Part shown: positions 8,158-16,722 of the stretch, one piece after another
Numbering within the stretch: the first letter of the stretch is position 1
How the letters are laid out: the number at the start of each line of letters is the position of its first letter
NCBI GenBank assembly: GCA_007674295.1
Contig: CM017449.1
Location: forward strand, 186,001 to 250,000
Direction of reading: 5' to 3'
Origin: Antonospora locustae
Lineage: Eukaryota > Microsporidia
Length of the DNA: 64,000 nucleotides
Notes under the pieces: model-generated
Told to the model about the DNA's origin: nothing
Seen by the model: only the letters and a program-made list of their open reading frames with translations
Database searches by the model: none
Program-made: the position numbers and the translations under genes

Positions 8158-10377
8158 ATGACTGTAGTAAAGCTTCAAACACGACTGTTTCACAGGGAAG
8201 ACAACGAAACCATTGACTGCGGACGCTATGTGCGTAATGTTGTGAACAAGGTATATGAGGAGCTTGACGAGTGTCTAGAAAGCTTAAAGTACACAGGAAA
8301 CCGCGAGGAGCTTGCAAGATGTCATCTTAGCCACTCAAATCTATTCAAAAAAATCTCTCTCCTGTTCAAGGTTTTGAAGCATGCAAGCCTTCTAAGAAGA
8401 AGCACAGAAAAACTAAAGGACGCCATAGTGGGCAATCAAAATTTCATCTCTGCAGCCGACAGAATAGCGTATCTGTTTGAGGACATGAAGCTTGGGCTCG
8501 TACCTGAAATCAACATTAATGTTATGCTGAGACTTTACAAGGATTACAGATTGCTGTACCCTAAAATATTTGTAAGCGAAAGGCAGATAACCAGCTATAG
8601 TGAGATACATATGTTGACAAAGATATATTTATTGAATGAAGACACAGGTGAGTTCAATGTGCATATAGAAAAGGGCGCCGTAGTGCTTGATTCCAGGTAT
8701 TTTGTTTTCAAATTAATTCTGTGTGGTGAGTTGAAATCCCCTAAATGGAAGTTGATTTCTGTAAACCGGATAAACAAAGCCCTGTGGCTGGTACACCTGC
8801 CATCAGATGTAACAAAGCTAAATTTTTTTATCAGGTTGTACCGTTCATTAGAGGAGGCTAAAAAAGTATACTACACTTTTGTGAATGACTGTTTCTTTAG
8901 AAACCTGGTGAAAGGGACACCGAGAGAGTTCAGTCTGAACTACATTGTACGGCTCAAATTGCAGGTGAAAAAGGGTAGACTAGCATGTGCTGTTTCCCAT
9001 GGAGACAACATAGAGTACCTGTGTAGAAATATAAAGGAAAGATACGAACAGGAGACAGAAAAAGTGCTGAAAAACATTGATCAGCGGGCCAGGTTTAGTA
9101 TAGAAAGGAAAATAAACATGGGTAATGTCTTTTTTTGTAGCGTTGCAGAGCTGCAGGAGCACCTTTACAGAGAAAAGGAGGATGCCGCCTTCTACAGCAT
9201 GCTTAAACACTGCAAATTTATTAAAAACTACAAGAGAAAAGACTTTGGCATGAGAAATGTCTTTATGAGAGTAGGGCTGAACTTTGTATGCATCAAACTG
9301 GGCAGAGTTGAAAATGAAGGAGTAATGCATCATATCGAAGCAGACGTATTTGTTGGAAAATTAATAGAGAACAACCACCTGTATTATGTAAAGCTGCTAT
9401 CTCGCTACAACGGAGACATTCTTTTGACCAACTCTTGCAGACACGCGATAGATTGGAATCCAGAATGTAAGACAACGGTGCCTGCGAACATCCTAATTTC
9501 TTTTATAGACAAAAAACTTGACATGCTTTTGGGAATGGCAGACATGTTAGTTTCTTACAGAAATATAGTATTTTGTATGAGAAACACATTAGACATTTGG
9601 CTTGGTGATGAACGTTTTGAAGTTACCAGAGATCGAGACAGCTTCTTGATTAATGGTGTGTACACCATGCACAACCCAGATAATATATGCAAGTTCTTTG
9701 AGTTCAATCTGATAAATAGGCAATTGAAAGCAGTTCAAGATATGGAATTTTCTGTGGAGGGTGGATGCCACCACTACAGACTTAAGGACATAAGGTTCAG
9801 TCTGGTCTTTGCAGACAAAATTGTGTTGGAAACTGAGAACTCAGTATTTTCTAGAATGGTACCAAAAGGCAGCTTTGTGAATGCCATTTTTGGGTTTTAT
9901 TATATTTACATCTACAGTATTCACCCCAAGTTTATATGTCAGGATTACCTAATATTTGACTTCAGAATGACACTAGGAGATCACGTAGTTCTAAAGACAG
10001 AGAATGACACCACTTTTCTTGTGAAGAAAACCTACTTTGCTACATCAAGCCTCCAGCTGCCCTGCTTTAACTATTTTTATTCAGAATGCAGTGCCACCAA
10101 TGTCGATTTTTTCGTGCATCTGAGAAGCACCTACCTGAAAGAAAGATTCTTGGTACTTGGTAGAAGCCTGAAGAAAGAAGTTTGCATTGAGAAAAAAAAA
10201 TTCACAATCCACATTTCAACAAAGAAAAGTATTGTGCTCTGCCTTGAGAATGACCAACTACACATTCATATTGATGGGAAGCCTCTTTATTCGAATTTAA
10301 TGACCAGGTTTGTGCGCATATTCTGTGAGGAGTATTGCTTTATAGGTCCGCTCGTAGAAATGCTTGGGATGCTCTGA
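8158..10377 (+). CDS. MED14: Probable Mediator subunit 14 (Rgr1/MED14)
   Basis: 739 aa from the only plausible ATG, at 8158 (upstream frame is non-ATG). The N-terminal 120 residues are helical (YVRNVVNKVYEELDECL, HSNLFKKISLLFKVLKHA) followed by a segment on a role like 'x-ADRIAYLFEDMKLGLVPEI', matching the MED14 order of helices then 'tadrLa...hArLPsfai'. Next comes a beta-rich stretch ending in KSPKWKLISVNRI, comparable to the W-x-LL-x-L step of the MED14 knob domain. MED14 is the backbone joining Mediator head, middle and tail. The protein is shorter than yeast Rgr1 (1082 aa). The match is by pattern only, so another large beta-rich protein is possible. Confidence 0.55.
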   Translation: MTVVKLQTRLFHREDNETIDCGRYVRNVVNKVYEELDECLESLKYTGNREELARCHLSHSNLFKKISLLFKVLKHASLLRRSTEKLKDAIVGNQNFISAADRIAYLFEDMKLGLVPEININVMLRLYKDYRLLYPKIFVSERQITSYSEIHMLTKIYLLNEDTGEFNVHIEKGAVVLDSRYFVFKLILCGELKSPKWKLISVNRINKALWLVHLPSDVTKLNFFIRLYRSLEEAKKVYYTFVNDCFFRNLVKGTPREFSLNYIVRLKLQVKKGRLACAVSHGDNIEYLCRNIKERYEQETEKVLKNIDQRARFSIERKINMGNVFFCSVAELQEHLYREKEDAAFYSMLKHCKFIKNYKRKDFGMRNVFMRVGLNFVCIKLGRVENEGVMHHIEADVFVGKLIENNHLYYVKLLSRYNGDILLTNSCRHAIDWNPECKTTVPANILISFIDKKLDMLLGMADMLVSYRNIVFCMRNTLDIWLGDERFEVTRDRDSFLINGVYTMHNPDNICKFFEFNLINRQLKAVQDMEFSVEGGCHHYRLKDIRFSLVFADKIVLETENSVFSRMVPKGSFVNAIFGFYYIYIYSIHPKFICQDYLIFDFRMTLGDHVVLKTENDTTFLVKKTYFATSSLQLPCFNYFYSECSATNVDFFVHLRSTYLKERFLVLGRSLKKEVCIEKKKFTIHISTKKSIVLCLENDQLHIHIDGKPLYSNLMTRFVRIFCEEYCFIGPLVEMLGML

Positions 10378-10593
10378 TTCTGTTGTTTAGCACTTATTTG
10401 ACCTTCTGATGACAACATGAGAAATTATTATAACGCAGGGACTAATACTTTGCGACGTTAAAATGACTGATCATACTGCTAGTCCTGGTAAAAATATACG
10501 CGAGTTTGCAGATGTAGACAAACATGAGTGCTAGCAACATCGCAAGTTTCATATATCTTTCCTTTACTCGCGTAACTGTGGAACTACAATTTG

Positions 10594-11331
10594 TTACGAC
10601 ACAGTGCCACTACACATAAATAGTATCTCATTTTGAAACAGCTTTTGTATTATTTTATATGTAGACAAGCTGTTTATTCTTTCCAGAAATTTTCCCTCAT
10701 CTATTGCCTTTATCAAGTCTCTATCTAGTGGAAGACTACACAGATGGCGAATTTCGCACTGGCTTGCAAGTCGTTCTACACCTTTTGACCCAAAAATGTT
10801 GGTTGTACATGCACACATTTCACATGTAAGACCTGCCATGTTTTCGATAGTTCCCAAAATGTCAATTCCATTACTTCTACAAAACTCTATTGATGCCATT
10901 GTATCGCTGAGTGCAATGTTTTGAGGTGTTGACACAATTATGCTCTTTACATCCTTCTCTCTCAAAAACCAATGTTCCTCAGACAGACCAGGCGGTGTGT
11001 CTACAACCACGTAGTCGTACTCGCGAGCAGACTCGAAAAACATGTTGAGAACAGACACTTTCTTGGGACCTCTCCATATCACTGCATCTGTGTCTCTTAT
11101 CAAGCTTGACATGGAGAGTGCATCCAGTCTGTCTGTTACTGATGCAGGCACGAGGCCATCTACGCTGCTATAAATTTTCGCAGAGATACCGAACATTGCG
11201 CTGATGCTTGGCCCGCATATGTCAAAGTCAAGAAGAATCACACGGCTCTGCTCGCTTAGAGCAAGTGCCACCATCGCAGTCACTACTGATTTTCCAACAC
11301 CGCCTTTTCCGCTCATAATCGCTATTATCAT
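10594..11331 (-). CDS. CFD1: Cytosolic Fe-S cluster scaffold ATPase (Cfd1/NUBP2-like)
   Basis: 245 aa Mrp/NBP35-family P-loop ATPase. The deviant Walker A GKGGVGKS is at residues 8-15, and DTPPG at 111-115 matches the Walker B region. C170-x2-C173 in GLTCEMC is the C-terminal cluster-binding motif of the family. The four-Cys N-terminal extension that marks Nbp35 is absent, and the frame has no upstream ATG before a stop, so Cfd1 is the better assignment. With Nbp35 it builds 4Fe-4S clusters for cytosolic and nuclear proteins. Microsporidia depend on this pathway together with their mitosome. CIA1, a later step of the same pathway, is also in this window. The 216-bp 5'-to-3' gap on its left contains nothing I can identify. 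Confidence 0.85.
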   Translation of the reverse strand: MIIAIMSGKGGVGKSVVTAMVALALSEQSRVILLDFDICGPSISAMFGISAKIYSSVDGLVPASVTDRLDALSMSSLIRDTDAVIWRGPKKVSVLNMFFESAREYDYVVVDTPPGLSEEHWFLREKDVKSIIVSTPQNIALSDTMASIEFCRSNGIDILGTIENMAGLTCEMCACTTNIFGSKGVERLASQCEIRHLCSLPLDRDLIKAIDEGKFLERINSLSTYKIIQKLFQNEILFMCSGTVS

Positions 11332-11473
11332 AAGATGGGCCCGGCCCTCTGTGCAAGGCCCTGCATCTACTTCGGTACAGATTCAAGAACTGAAACACAC
11401 ATATGTTGCATTTGTAGCATTCTGAAACAGTGTTTTAGATAAAATATTTAAAGAAAAAAATTAGCAAGAAACA

Positions 11474-12055
11474 ATGAAGATTATCCAGCTTCTGCTTGCA
11501 TTTTACTTTAGTGTCACGGTAGCTAGGATACTTTCTGAGAGAAGAAGATCATTTTCCTCCATGCTTTCTGGAAGTTCCAAAAGCAGCAAAAAGGGCGGCT
11601 CTTCGTCTATGTCTAAGTCCAAGGCAAAAGGTGACGACGATGGCGACAAAAAGGGAGACGGAAAGAAATCCAAAAAGGGCAGTAACGATAAGAAGGACGA
11701 AAACGACAAAAAGGATGAGAAGAAAGGTGGAATATCTGATGGAGACGAAGACGAATGCAACGAGGGAGAAAAGGGTACAAAGGAACAGAAACAGCGATGT
11801 GATGAAAAAGGCAGGGAAAAGGAAGGCAACAACAAGAATGGTAAGGATGATAAGGATAGCAGTAAGAACAAGGAAGGCGACAAAGGCAAAAAGGATGAGA
11901 AAAAGGAGAAGCTTGTCCGGAACCTTCTGGCAGAAAATTTTGGCAGGTCGTATCTTAATAGCGAAGACAGCCGTGACGGATCTGATGAAAATAGTCTGCT
12001 GCCTAACAATCTCAAAAACGAAGAGCATGACAATGACAACAAGTCTGATTGGTAA
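11474..12055 (+). CDS. Secreted Lys/Asp/Ser-rich low-complexity protein
   Basis: 193 aa. A signal peptide is clear: MKIIQLLLAFYFSVTVARI, with likely cleavage after about residue 17. The mature part is dominated by Lys, Asp, Glu, Ser and Gly with many KK-G and D-K-K units but no exact tandem repeat. Two cysteines sit in a short DECNEGE...RCDEKG segment, and the C-terminus is acidic. Secreted lysine-rich proteins of this kind occur among microsporidian spore wall and polar tube components (PTP2 is Lys-rich), but I have no homology to support a name. An AT-rich stretch precedes the ATG. The opposite strand is also open here, which is a by-product of the purine-rich coding strand. Confidence 0.75.
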   Translation: MKIIQLLLAFYFSVTVARILSERRRSFSSMLSGSSKSSKKGGSSSMSKSKAKGDDDGDKKGDGKKSKKGSNDKKDENDKKDEKKGGISDGDEDECNEGEKGTKEQKQRCDEKGREKEGNNKNGKDDKDSSKNKEGDKGKKDEKKEKLVRNLLAENFGRSYLNSEDSRDGSDENSLLPNNLKNEEHDNDNKSDW

Positions 12056-12221
12056 AATCCTTGCCTACAATCGGGTCTAAGAAGTTATTAAACACGGTTC
12101 GCCTACTTACCTAGTTCTTCTACTTTTTTTTTCCCATCTCATGTGCACAAGATGCTACACTTGCTGCATAGAGTAGTGGCATAAACAGCGAGAAAATCAA
12201 AGAGATGATGGGGTGGAGAAA

Positions 12222-13160
12222 ATGGATCGCTTCAAAAATGTAGTTCTGATTGGGGAAGGCACATACGGGAGAGTCTACAAGGCACTCTGGAAAGAAACAG
12301 GTGAGTGTGTTGCGATAAAGAGAATTGATGTAGAGCCTAGTGTGGGCCTTCCGCTCACAGCAATCAGAGAGATAAAGTTGCTCAAAAAGCTTCAATCTGC
12401 GCACATTGTCAGGCTTCAAAACACCTTTTTTGCACATGATTCGCTTTATTTGATAATGGAATTTCTTCCCTTTGACCTGAGCGGGCTGATACAGACAGGA
12501 TATGTGTTCAGCAACGAGCAGATTCTTAGTCTTTCTCACCAGCTTGTAGACGCAGCAAGATACATTCACAGCAAGGGCTTGATACACCGGGACATCAAAT
12601 CAGGGAACATTCTTCTTAACAGAAGAGGATGTTTGAAGCTTGCTGACTTTGGTCTCACAAGAAACGCAGAAAAGCTCATGACAAATCGCGTCTGTACACT
12701 CTGGTACCGAGCACCGGAGCTTCTCTTGGGTGCACAATCATACGACCTAAAGGTTGACTCGTGGTCAATAGCATGTGTCATTCTAGAAATGTGCATGGGA
12801 AGACCACCTTTCAGAGGAAACGACGAAGTGTCCCAAATAAAAGCTATATTTGAGAGCTTAGGTGCGCCTGCAGAGACGTACATGTGGAGCGACATACTTG
12901 AGCAAAAAAAGTATCCTACAATCAGCACATGGAATAAACTTATACGTGAAACATACGGAACATACTTTGAGGATGGCATGCTGGAGCTGGTTGGGGAGCT
13001 ACTGAGGCTGTCTCCAAGAGAAAGAATTTCGCCACTGAATGCTATCAAGCTGGATATATTGTCTACATGTGCAAACAAACCCATTCCCATCATCTCTGAG
13101 GAGGCACACGAACATTACTGCAGGAGAGGCCGAGAAGAAGATTTGAAAGCAGGCCTCTAG
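12222..13160 (+). CDS. Cyclin-dependent kinase of the CTK1/CDK9/CDK12 group
   Basis: 312 aa from the ATG at 12222. All kinase landmarks are present: GEGTYGRVYK at 11-20, catalytic Lys33 in VAIKR, the C-helix PLTAIREIKLL, HRD with D124, SGNILLN, DFG with D142, and T-loop TNRVCTLWYRAPE with the activating Thr at 154. The C-helix sequence and the NRV-x-TLWYR T-loop are those of the transcriptional CDKs that phosphorylate the RNA polymerase II C-terminal domain, rather than of CDK1. The closest type by eye is Ctk1/CDK12. The cyclin partner is not in this window. The C-terminal lobe ends soon after the kinase fold, without the long tails of animal CDK12. Confidence 0.82.
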   Translation: MDRFKNVVLIGEGTYGRVYKALWKETGECVAIKRIDVEPSVGLPLTAIREIKLLKKLQSAHIVRLQNTFFAHDSLYLIMEFLPFDLSGLIQTGYVFSNEQILSLSHQLVDAARYIHSKGLIHRDIKSGNILLNRRGCLKLADFGLTRNAEKLMTNRVCTLWYRAPELLLGAQSYDLKVDSWSIACVILEMCMGRPPFRGNDEVSQIKAIFESLGAPAETYMWSDILEQKKYPTISTWNKLIRETYGTYFEDGMLELVGELLRLSPRERISPLNAIKLDILSTCANKPIPIISEEAHEHYCRRGREEDLKAGL

Positions 13161-13220
13161 TGTCTCTTACGCTTTTTCAACTGGGCTTCAGAGAATCTGT
13201 ATTGTGTAGATGTAAGTACA

Positions 13221-13233
13221 AAAATTTTACCCC
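13221..13233 (+). promoter_or_regulatory. AAAATTTT + CCCC start-proximal element of eL6
   Basis: AAAATTTT at 13221-13228 is followed by AC then CCC ending at 13233, directly before the eL6 ATG at 13234. The same pair occurs with nearly identical spacing before uL23 and eL18 and in a variant form before eL19. Microsporidian ribosomal-protein genes are known to carry AAATTT-like and CCC-like signals near the start codon. Confidence 0.7.
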
Positions 13234-13776
13234 ATGATCGATACTTCAAAGCTATCTATGCTTAGCAGAAGGGGCATAAAGGTGATTCCTGAGGAGGCTG
13301 GCTTGTATCCGTCTGACGACCTGCCTGCATATATCGAGAAACTTGAAAAGAGGATGCAGAAGAAGCCAAGAGTCCGCCGGACAGATTTGGTCAAGGGGTG
13401 CATTGTCGTTGTCTTGGAGGGTGACTTCACAGCAAGACGAGTTGTGTTTCTGAAGCAGGTAGAGAACAACAAAGCTCTTTGTTGTGGCCCTGCGCCGATA
13501 AACAACGTTCCCTTTTTTGTGATTGACGAACGATACCTCCTGAGGACGAGCACAGTTCTTGACTTGAAGGAGGATGTCAACATTGATATAAGCACTGTGT
13601 TTGAGTCAAAGCGGGGGGTGGTTGCAGATAGAATGGACATTGACGCAAATAGCGATCAGAAGCGTATTGAGAATGCCATTGTAGACGCTGTAAGCTCAAT
13701 CAGGTTCATGAAGAGGTACCTTGCAACTCCATTTAAGATGCCAAAGTTTAAGAGTGTTTCCTCACTGAAATTCTAA
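13234..13776 (+). CDS. RPL6: 60S ribosomal protein eL6
   Basis: 180 aa. The core reads LVKGCIVVVLEGDFTARRVVFLKQ, then a GPAPINNVPFFVIDERYLL segment and TSTVLDL. This is the KOW-like eL6 motif series (GTVLI-LAGRF-GKRVVFLKQ, GPFKINGVPLRRV, TSTKVDI). The C-terminal FMKRYLATPFKMP matches the family's late R-Y-L-x-x-PF. eL6 binds 28S expansion-segment RNA on the large subunit. The ATG at 13234 carries the AAAATTTT plus CCCC promoter signature, which fixes the start. The stop TAA overlaps AATAAA, a likely polyadenylation signal. The N-terminal extension of animal L6 is missing. Confidence 0.93.
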   Translation: MIDTSKLSMLSRRGIKVIPEEAGLYPSDDLPAYIEKLEKRMQKKPRVRRTDLVKGCIVVVLEGDFTARRVVFLKQVENNKALCCGPAPINNVPFFVIDERYLLRTSTVLDLKEDVNIDISTVFESKRGVVADRMDIDANSDQKRIENAIVDAVSSIRFMKRYLATPFKMPKFKSVSSLKF

Positions 13777-13889
13777 TAAATACAAAATCCGCTTCTTATT
13801 ATATTTATGCCTGAGACGATGAACGAGAATAATTTAACAAACGGTCTTTTTTTCAATAAATGACAAAACTCTCTTCTATCTACCAAAAA

Positions 13890-14918
13890 TCAGTCAAAAA
13901 GTTCAAACTTGTCCTCATCATCTTGCTCCTCATCGTCACATGCCTTCTTTTTCAACAGCTGCTTAATCAGCGCAATTCCATATGGCGTCAGAAAACCTGT
14001 TTTGTGGCTATAGTTGGGAGATATAAACGTTTCGGAGTCCCTTTCTAGCTTCACCATAAGCTGTGGACTCTCAAACAATTGAATTCCCGTGTCCTGAACA
14101 CCAAGATCAAGAACTTGATATCTGTACATGCATCTGTCTTTGCTTGGATCAACACCAAACCTAATCCATGTCTTGTACCAAGGCCCCGAGTTCATAAAGT
14201 ATGCAACTGCTGGCACAAAGGACCTGAATCTGTTAAATGTAAGTTTTTTTCTACATTCTTGTGCGAGTCGCTCATAGTACATTTTTCTGATGCAGTCCAT
14301 TCTGAGAACAGGATGCTCTGCAAATACTTCATTTAAAAAAACAATTGGGCTGAAGCTATCGTCAGCAAATCTCTCAACCATCTCTACAACGCCTTTTTTT
14401 GGGCCTGCAGGTATCTTGTCGCCATGTTTTACAGTGATTGCGTTCTGATTTCTTTCTCTATCAACAAACAGGCTACAGAATTTGCGGTCATTGCTCACAC
14501 TTATTCTGGTTACTGTTGGTATTGGATAAAGAGGTAGATGCATGCTATCGTTACAGAACCTTTTTACAAAATCCTCTGCACACTTGTACATATCTTCGAT
14601 GTCGCCACCAACTATACCTGTATAAATATCCTCATAGATCTTTGTAGTCTCTGGAGACACAGGCACGTAGAAATCAGCTGGAACATCGAATCTAAATACA
14701 TTTTCAGAACGTCCTTTTATACTGGGGCGCCCCTCATCAACTTCGACATGCAAAAACATATATCCATAACTCCGCTTTGTAGCAATTATCTTTTTTGAGT
14801 AGATTGTATCGATTATTCGCATGTAGTATGTATCCCCATGTTTGACTAGAAAACGTGCGTCGCTGACACTTACCTCAAGAGGATGTTCTAGAAGATCGAA
14901 TTCATTGATGTTTTCCAT
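13890..14918 (-). CDS. TFC1: TFIIIC subunit, Tfc1/tau95/GTF3C5 type
   Basis: 342 aa. The diagnostic stretch is FMNSGPWYKTWIRFGVDP then MYRYQVLDLG, matching the GTF3C5/Tfc1 motif 'sGPWrdlwvRfGyDPr...yQvlDfR'. Upstream segments (residues about 1-130) fit the triple-barrel dimerisation half with an FRFDVPADFYVP-like strand, and the C-terminus is acidic (DDEEQDDEDKFELFD), as in the yeast tau95 acidic tail. TFIIIC recognises A and B boxes of tRNA genes; tau95 contributes to A-box binding. The yeast protein is 649 aa, so this one is strongly shortened. The B-box-binding subunit TFC3 is also in this window. CCCC lies at 14921-14924 upstream of the ATG. Confidence 0.82.
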   Translation of the reverse strand: MENINEFDLLEHPLEVSVSDARFLVKHGDTYYMRIIDTIYSKKIIATKRSYGYMFLHVEVDEGRPSIKGRSENVFRFDVPADFYVPVSPETTKIYEDIYTGIVGGDIEDMYKCAEDFVKRFCNDSMHLPLYPIPTVTRISVSNDRKFCSLFVDRERNQNAITVKHGDKIPAGPKKGVVEMVERFADDSFSPIVFLNEVFAEHPVLRMDCIRKMYYERLAQECRKKLTFNRFRSFVPAVAYFMNSGPWYKTWIRFGVDPSKDRCMYRYQVLDLGVQDTGIQLFESPQLMVKLERDSETFISPNYSHKTGFLTPYGIALIKQLLKKKACDDEEQDDEDKFELFD

Positions 14919-15007
14919 GTGGGGTTCTGTAGTGAAGGCTTTCTATAGTGATGTTGTATGTTCAGGTTTTAAAAGCATAGATTACATGGCATAATGCACT
15001 TATAGAG

Positions 15008-15793
15008 TCACTGCGTCCATGCGTTTCCGTCATCGTCAACAGGAACTGGTACTATCTTTACAACCTTCAGCTTTCGCGGAACACCAGGTACGACTAGTTT
15101 TTTCACCCTAGGTGACCAGTTATACTGCTTCTGTAAGACCCTTTCGTTGGCAGGCTTTTGCGGAACCAAAACACGGTCTTGGTCATCCATGCTCTCTCTC
15201 AACATTTTCACCTTCTCTAATGTCTTTTGCTCGTTGCCGAGGCTGCTGATCTGCTCCTTCAAAGTCTTGTTGGTAGACGCATCTACCGTACTGCTGGGTC
15301 TAACTGCGTTTCTTTGTTCCCCGGGAATTCTCTTTGTAATCTCTTTTTTCGTGTCACCTTCTACTTCAGACATTGTGTTTCGGTCAGTTCTGAAGTTTTC
15401 ATCGGTCTTCTTTCTGTGTGCAGTCTCAGCACCGTCCATTGCAATTTTGGTCGCCTCTGTACTGAGAATAGCGTCTCTAGGAGCAAGTACAGGGTCTTCC
15501 GAAGGCCTGTCTACATCAAGAATACCACCGTCTTTAGATGCAAGCACGGGATCTGCCGAAGATTTATTGCAACTTTTGCCTGTACAGTCTCCAGAAAGGT
15601 CCGTCTGCGAAGAGAACGGAGTTTCTTTGCGCATTTCAGCAAAAGACGCTTCGCAGTGGTCTGGAGAGTCGAGCATGCTTCTCTTAACCTCGTCATCTAT
15701 AAGGCAGCTAAGCTTTCTGAGGAGTAACCCTACATCTTTGAGCCCTACACGTGCAGAGCATGTTGCAAAAAGCAATGACAAAAGCAATGACAT
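15008..15793 (-). CDS. Secreted protein of unknown function with DPVLA repeat
   Basis: 261 aa from the ATG at 15793. The frame continues upstream to 15844 only by way of non-ATG codons, and the 15793 start puts a clean signal peptide (MSLLLSLLFATCSA) at the N-terminus. The mature chain is hydrophilic, rich in Ser, Thr, Lys, Asp and Glu. An imperfect repeat, ADPVLASKD then EDPVLAPRD, lies about 20 residues apart near the middle. The C-terminal 50 residues are basic, with a V-P-G-V-P-R-K-L-K-V run. There are few cysteines. No family is recognisable. A secreted spore wall, polar tube or host-exported role is possible but not shown. Confidence 0.65.
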   Translation of the reverse strand: MSLLLSLLFATCSARVGLKDVGLLLRKLSCLIDDEVKRSMLDSPDHCEASFAEMRKETPFSSQTDLSGDCTGKSCNKSSADPVLASKDGGILDVDRPSEDPVLAPRDAILSTEATKIAMDGAETAHRKKTDENFRTDRNTMSEVEGDTKKEITKRIPGEQRNAVRPSSTVDASTNKTLKEQISSLGNEQKTLEKVKMLRESMDDQDRVLVPQKPANERVLQKQYNWSPRVKKLVVPGVPRKLKVVKIVPVPVDDDGNAWTQ

Positions 15794-15962
15794 ACCGCTG
15801 CACAGCCTGCGATTATAAAGTGAAGACGTTTCAGAGAAAATCAATCAGGCATTATGCGCGCAACAGTGACCACCGGCGAGCTAAAGTAGCTTATAGCAAT
15901 GGTGGATCCTGGATACACTGTGTATAGATACAAAAGCAGATAAGCACCAAGTTAAGCTTTAC

Positions 15963-16541
15963 TCAGCCTCCTCTCTTCTGAATGGCATTATCGAGCCACG
16001 TAAACGCTCGTTCAAGCTCGCTGTATGCCCTGTCAGGATCAGTCTCGTCCTTCTTTGCTGAAACAGTAAACACTTCATACATTCCCTTTGAGAAATTTGA
16101 AAAGTCACACATATCCAAGATCTTCTTTTTATTGCTCTCAATTTCAGCAGGCCCACTGAGCAGGTCCGTCTTGTTCATCAGTATGAGAGTTGGCAATCTT
16201 CGTTCGTCCATCACCTTCATCAGGTGGTCTGCAGCTTCCCTCCATTTTTCTGGATATGATATGTCAAAAACATATACAACACCTGTGGCTTCCTTTGAGT
16301 AAGTGGCCCACAGGTGCCTAATCCTTTCCTGGCCTCCGACGTCCCAGATCTTGAGCTTTGTCTTCTTGATTTGGCACTCCTCAATGTTAAACCCTATTGT
16401 GGGGACTGTTGGCAGTTCTTGATTATCCTTAAGTATGTAGAGAATGGTTGTTTTTCCAACTGCATCCAGACCTACCATTATTATCTCCTGGTTCTTCGTG
16501 GACTCGAAAAGAGAGCGGAATCGCGATGTGAGTTGCCCCAT
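15963..16541 (-). CDS. ARF1: ARF/ARL-family small GTPase
   Basis: 192 aa. Gly2 is a myristoylation site. G-box motifs: GLDAVGKT at 24-31 (canonical GLDAAGKT), Thr48 of switch I in TVPTIGFN, WDVGGQE with Gln71, NKTD at 123-126 and a late VSAK. The sequence IRHLWATYSKEATGVVYVFD parallels the ARF switch II/interswitch region. Both A-to-V in the P-loop and Q-to-T in NKxD depart from ARF1, and the region after NKTD has a roughly ten-residue insertion. It may therefore be an ARF1 orthologue that has drifted, or an ARL. ARF proteins recruit coats to Golgi membranes. It is flanked by predicted secreted proteins. Confidence 0.85.
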   Translation of the reverse strand: MGQLTSRFRSLFESTKNQEIIMVGLDAVGKTTILYILKDNQELPTVPTIGFNIEECQIKKTKLKIWDVGGQERIRHLWATYSKEATGVVYVFDISYPEKWREAADHLMKVMDERRLPTLILMNKTDLLSGPAEIESNKKKILDMCDFSNFSKGMYEVFTVSAKKDETDPDRAYSELERAFTWLDNAIQKRGG

Positions 16542-16722
16542 AGCCCTTCTGTGTTTTCATTTAATTTTATATAAAAAAGAGTGTTTCTACAAGAGCAGAG
16601 ATACTGCATATCATAGATTTGGGGAGACCTAAGGCTGCATCCAAACACTTTCATATCATGATATCGCAAAGGCCGTTGTGAAACCGCTATATAAACATAG
16701 TGAAAAAACAAACACAGACAGA

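Noticed and set aside
11503..12042. Long antisense open frames (179 and 159 aa) opposite the Lys-rich secreted gene.
   Set aside because: They read as Ser/Phe/Leu low-complexity mirror images of the purine-rich coding strand, with no start signal. The sense frame has a proper signal peptide.
12120..12587. 155-aa minus-strand frame overlapping the 5' part of the CTK1-like kinase.
   Set aside because: Antisense to a well-defined kinase domain; the protein shows no domain.
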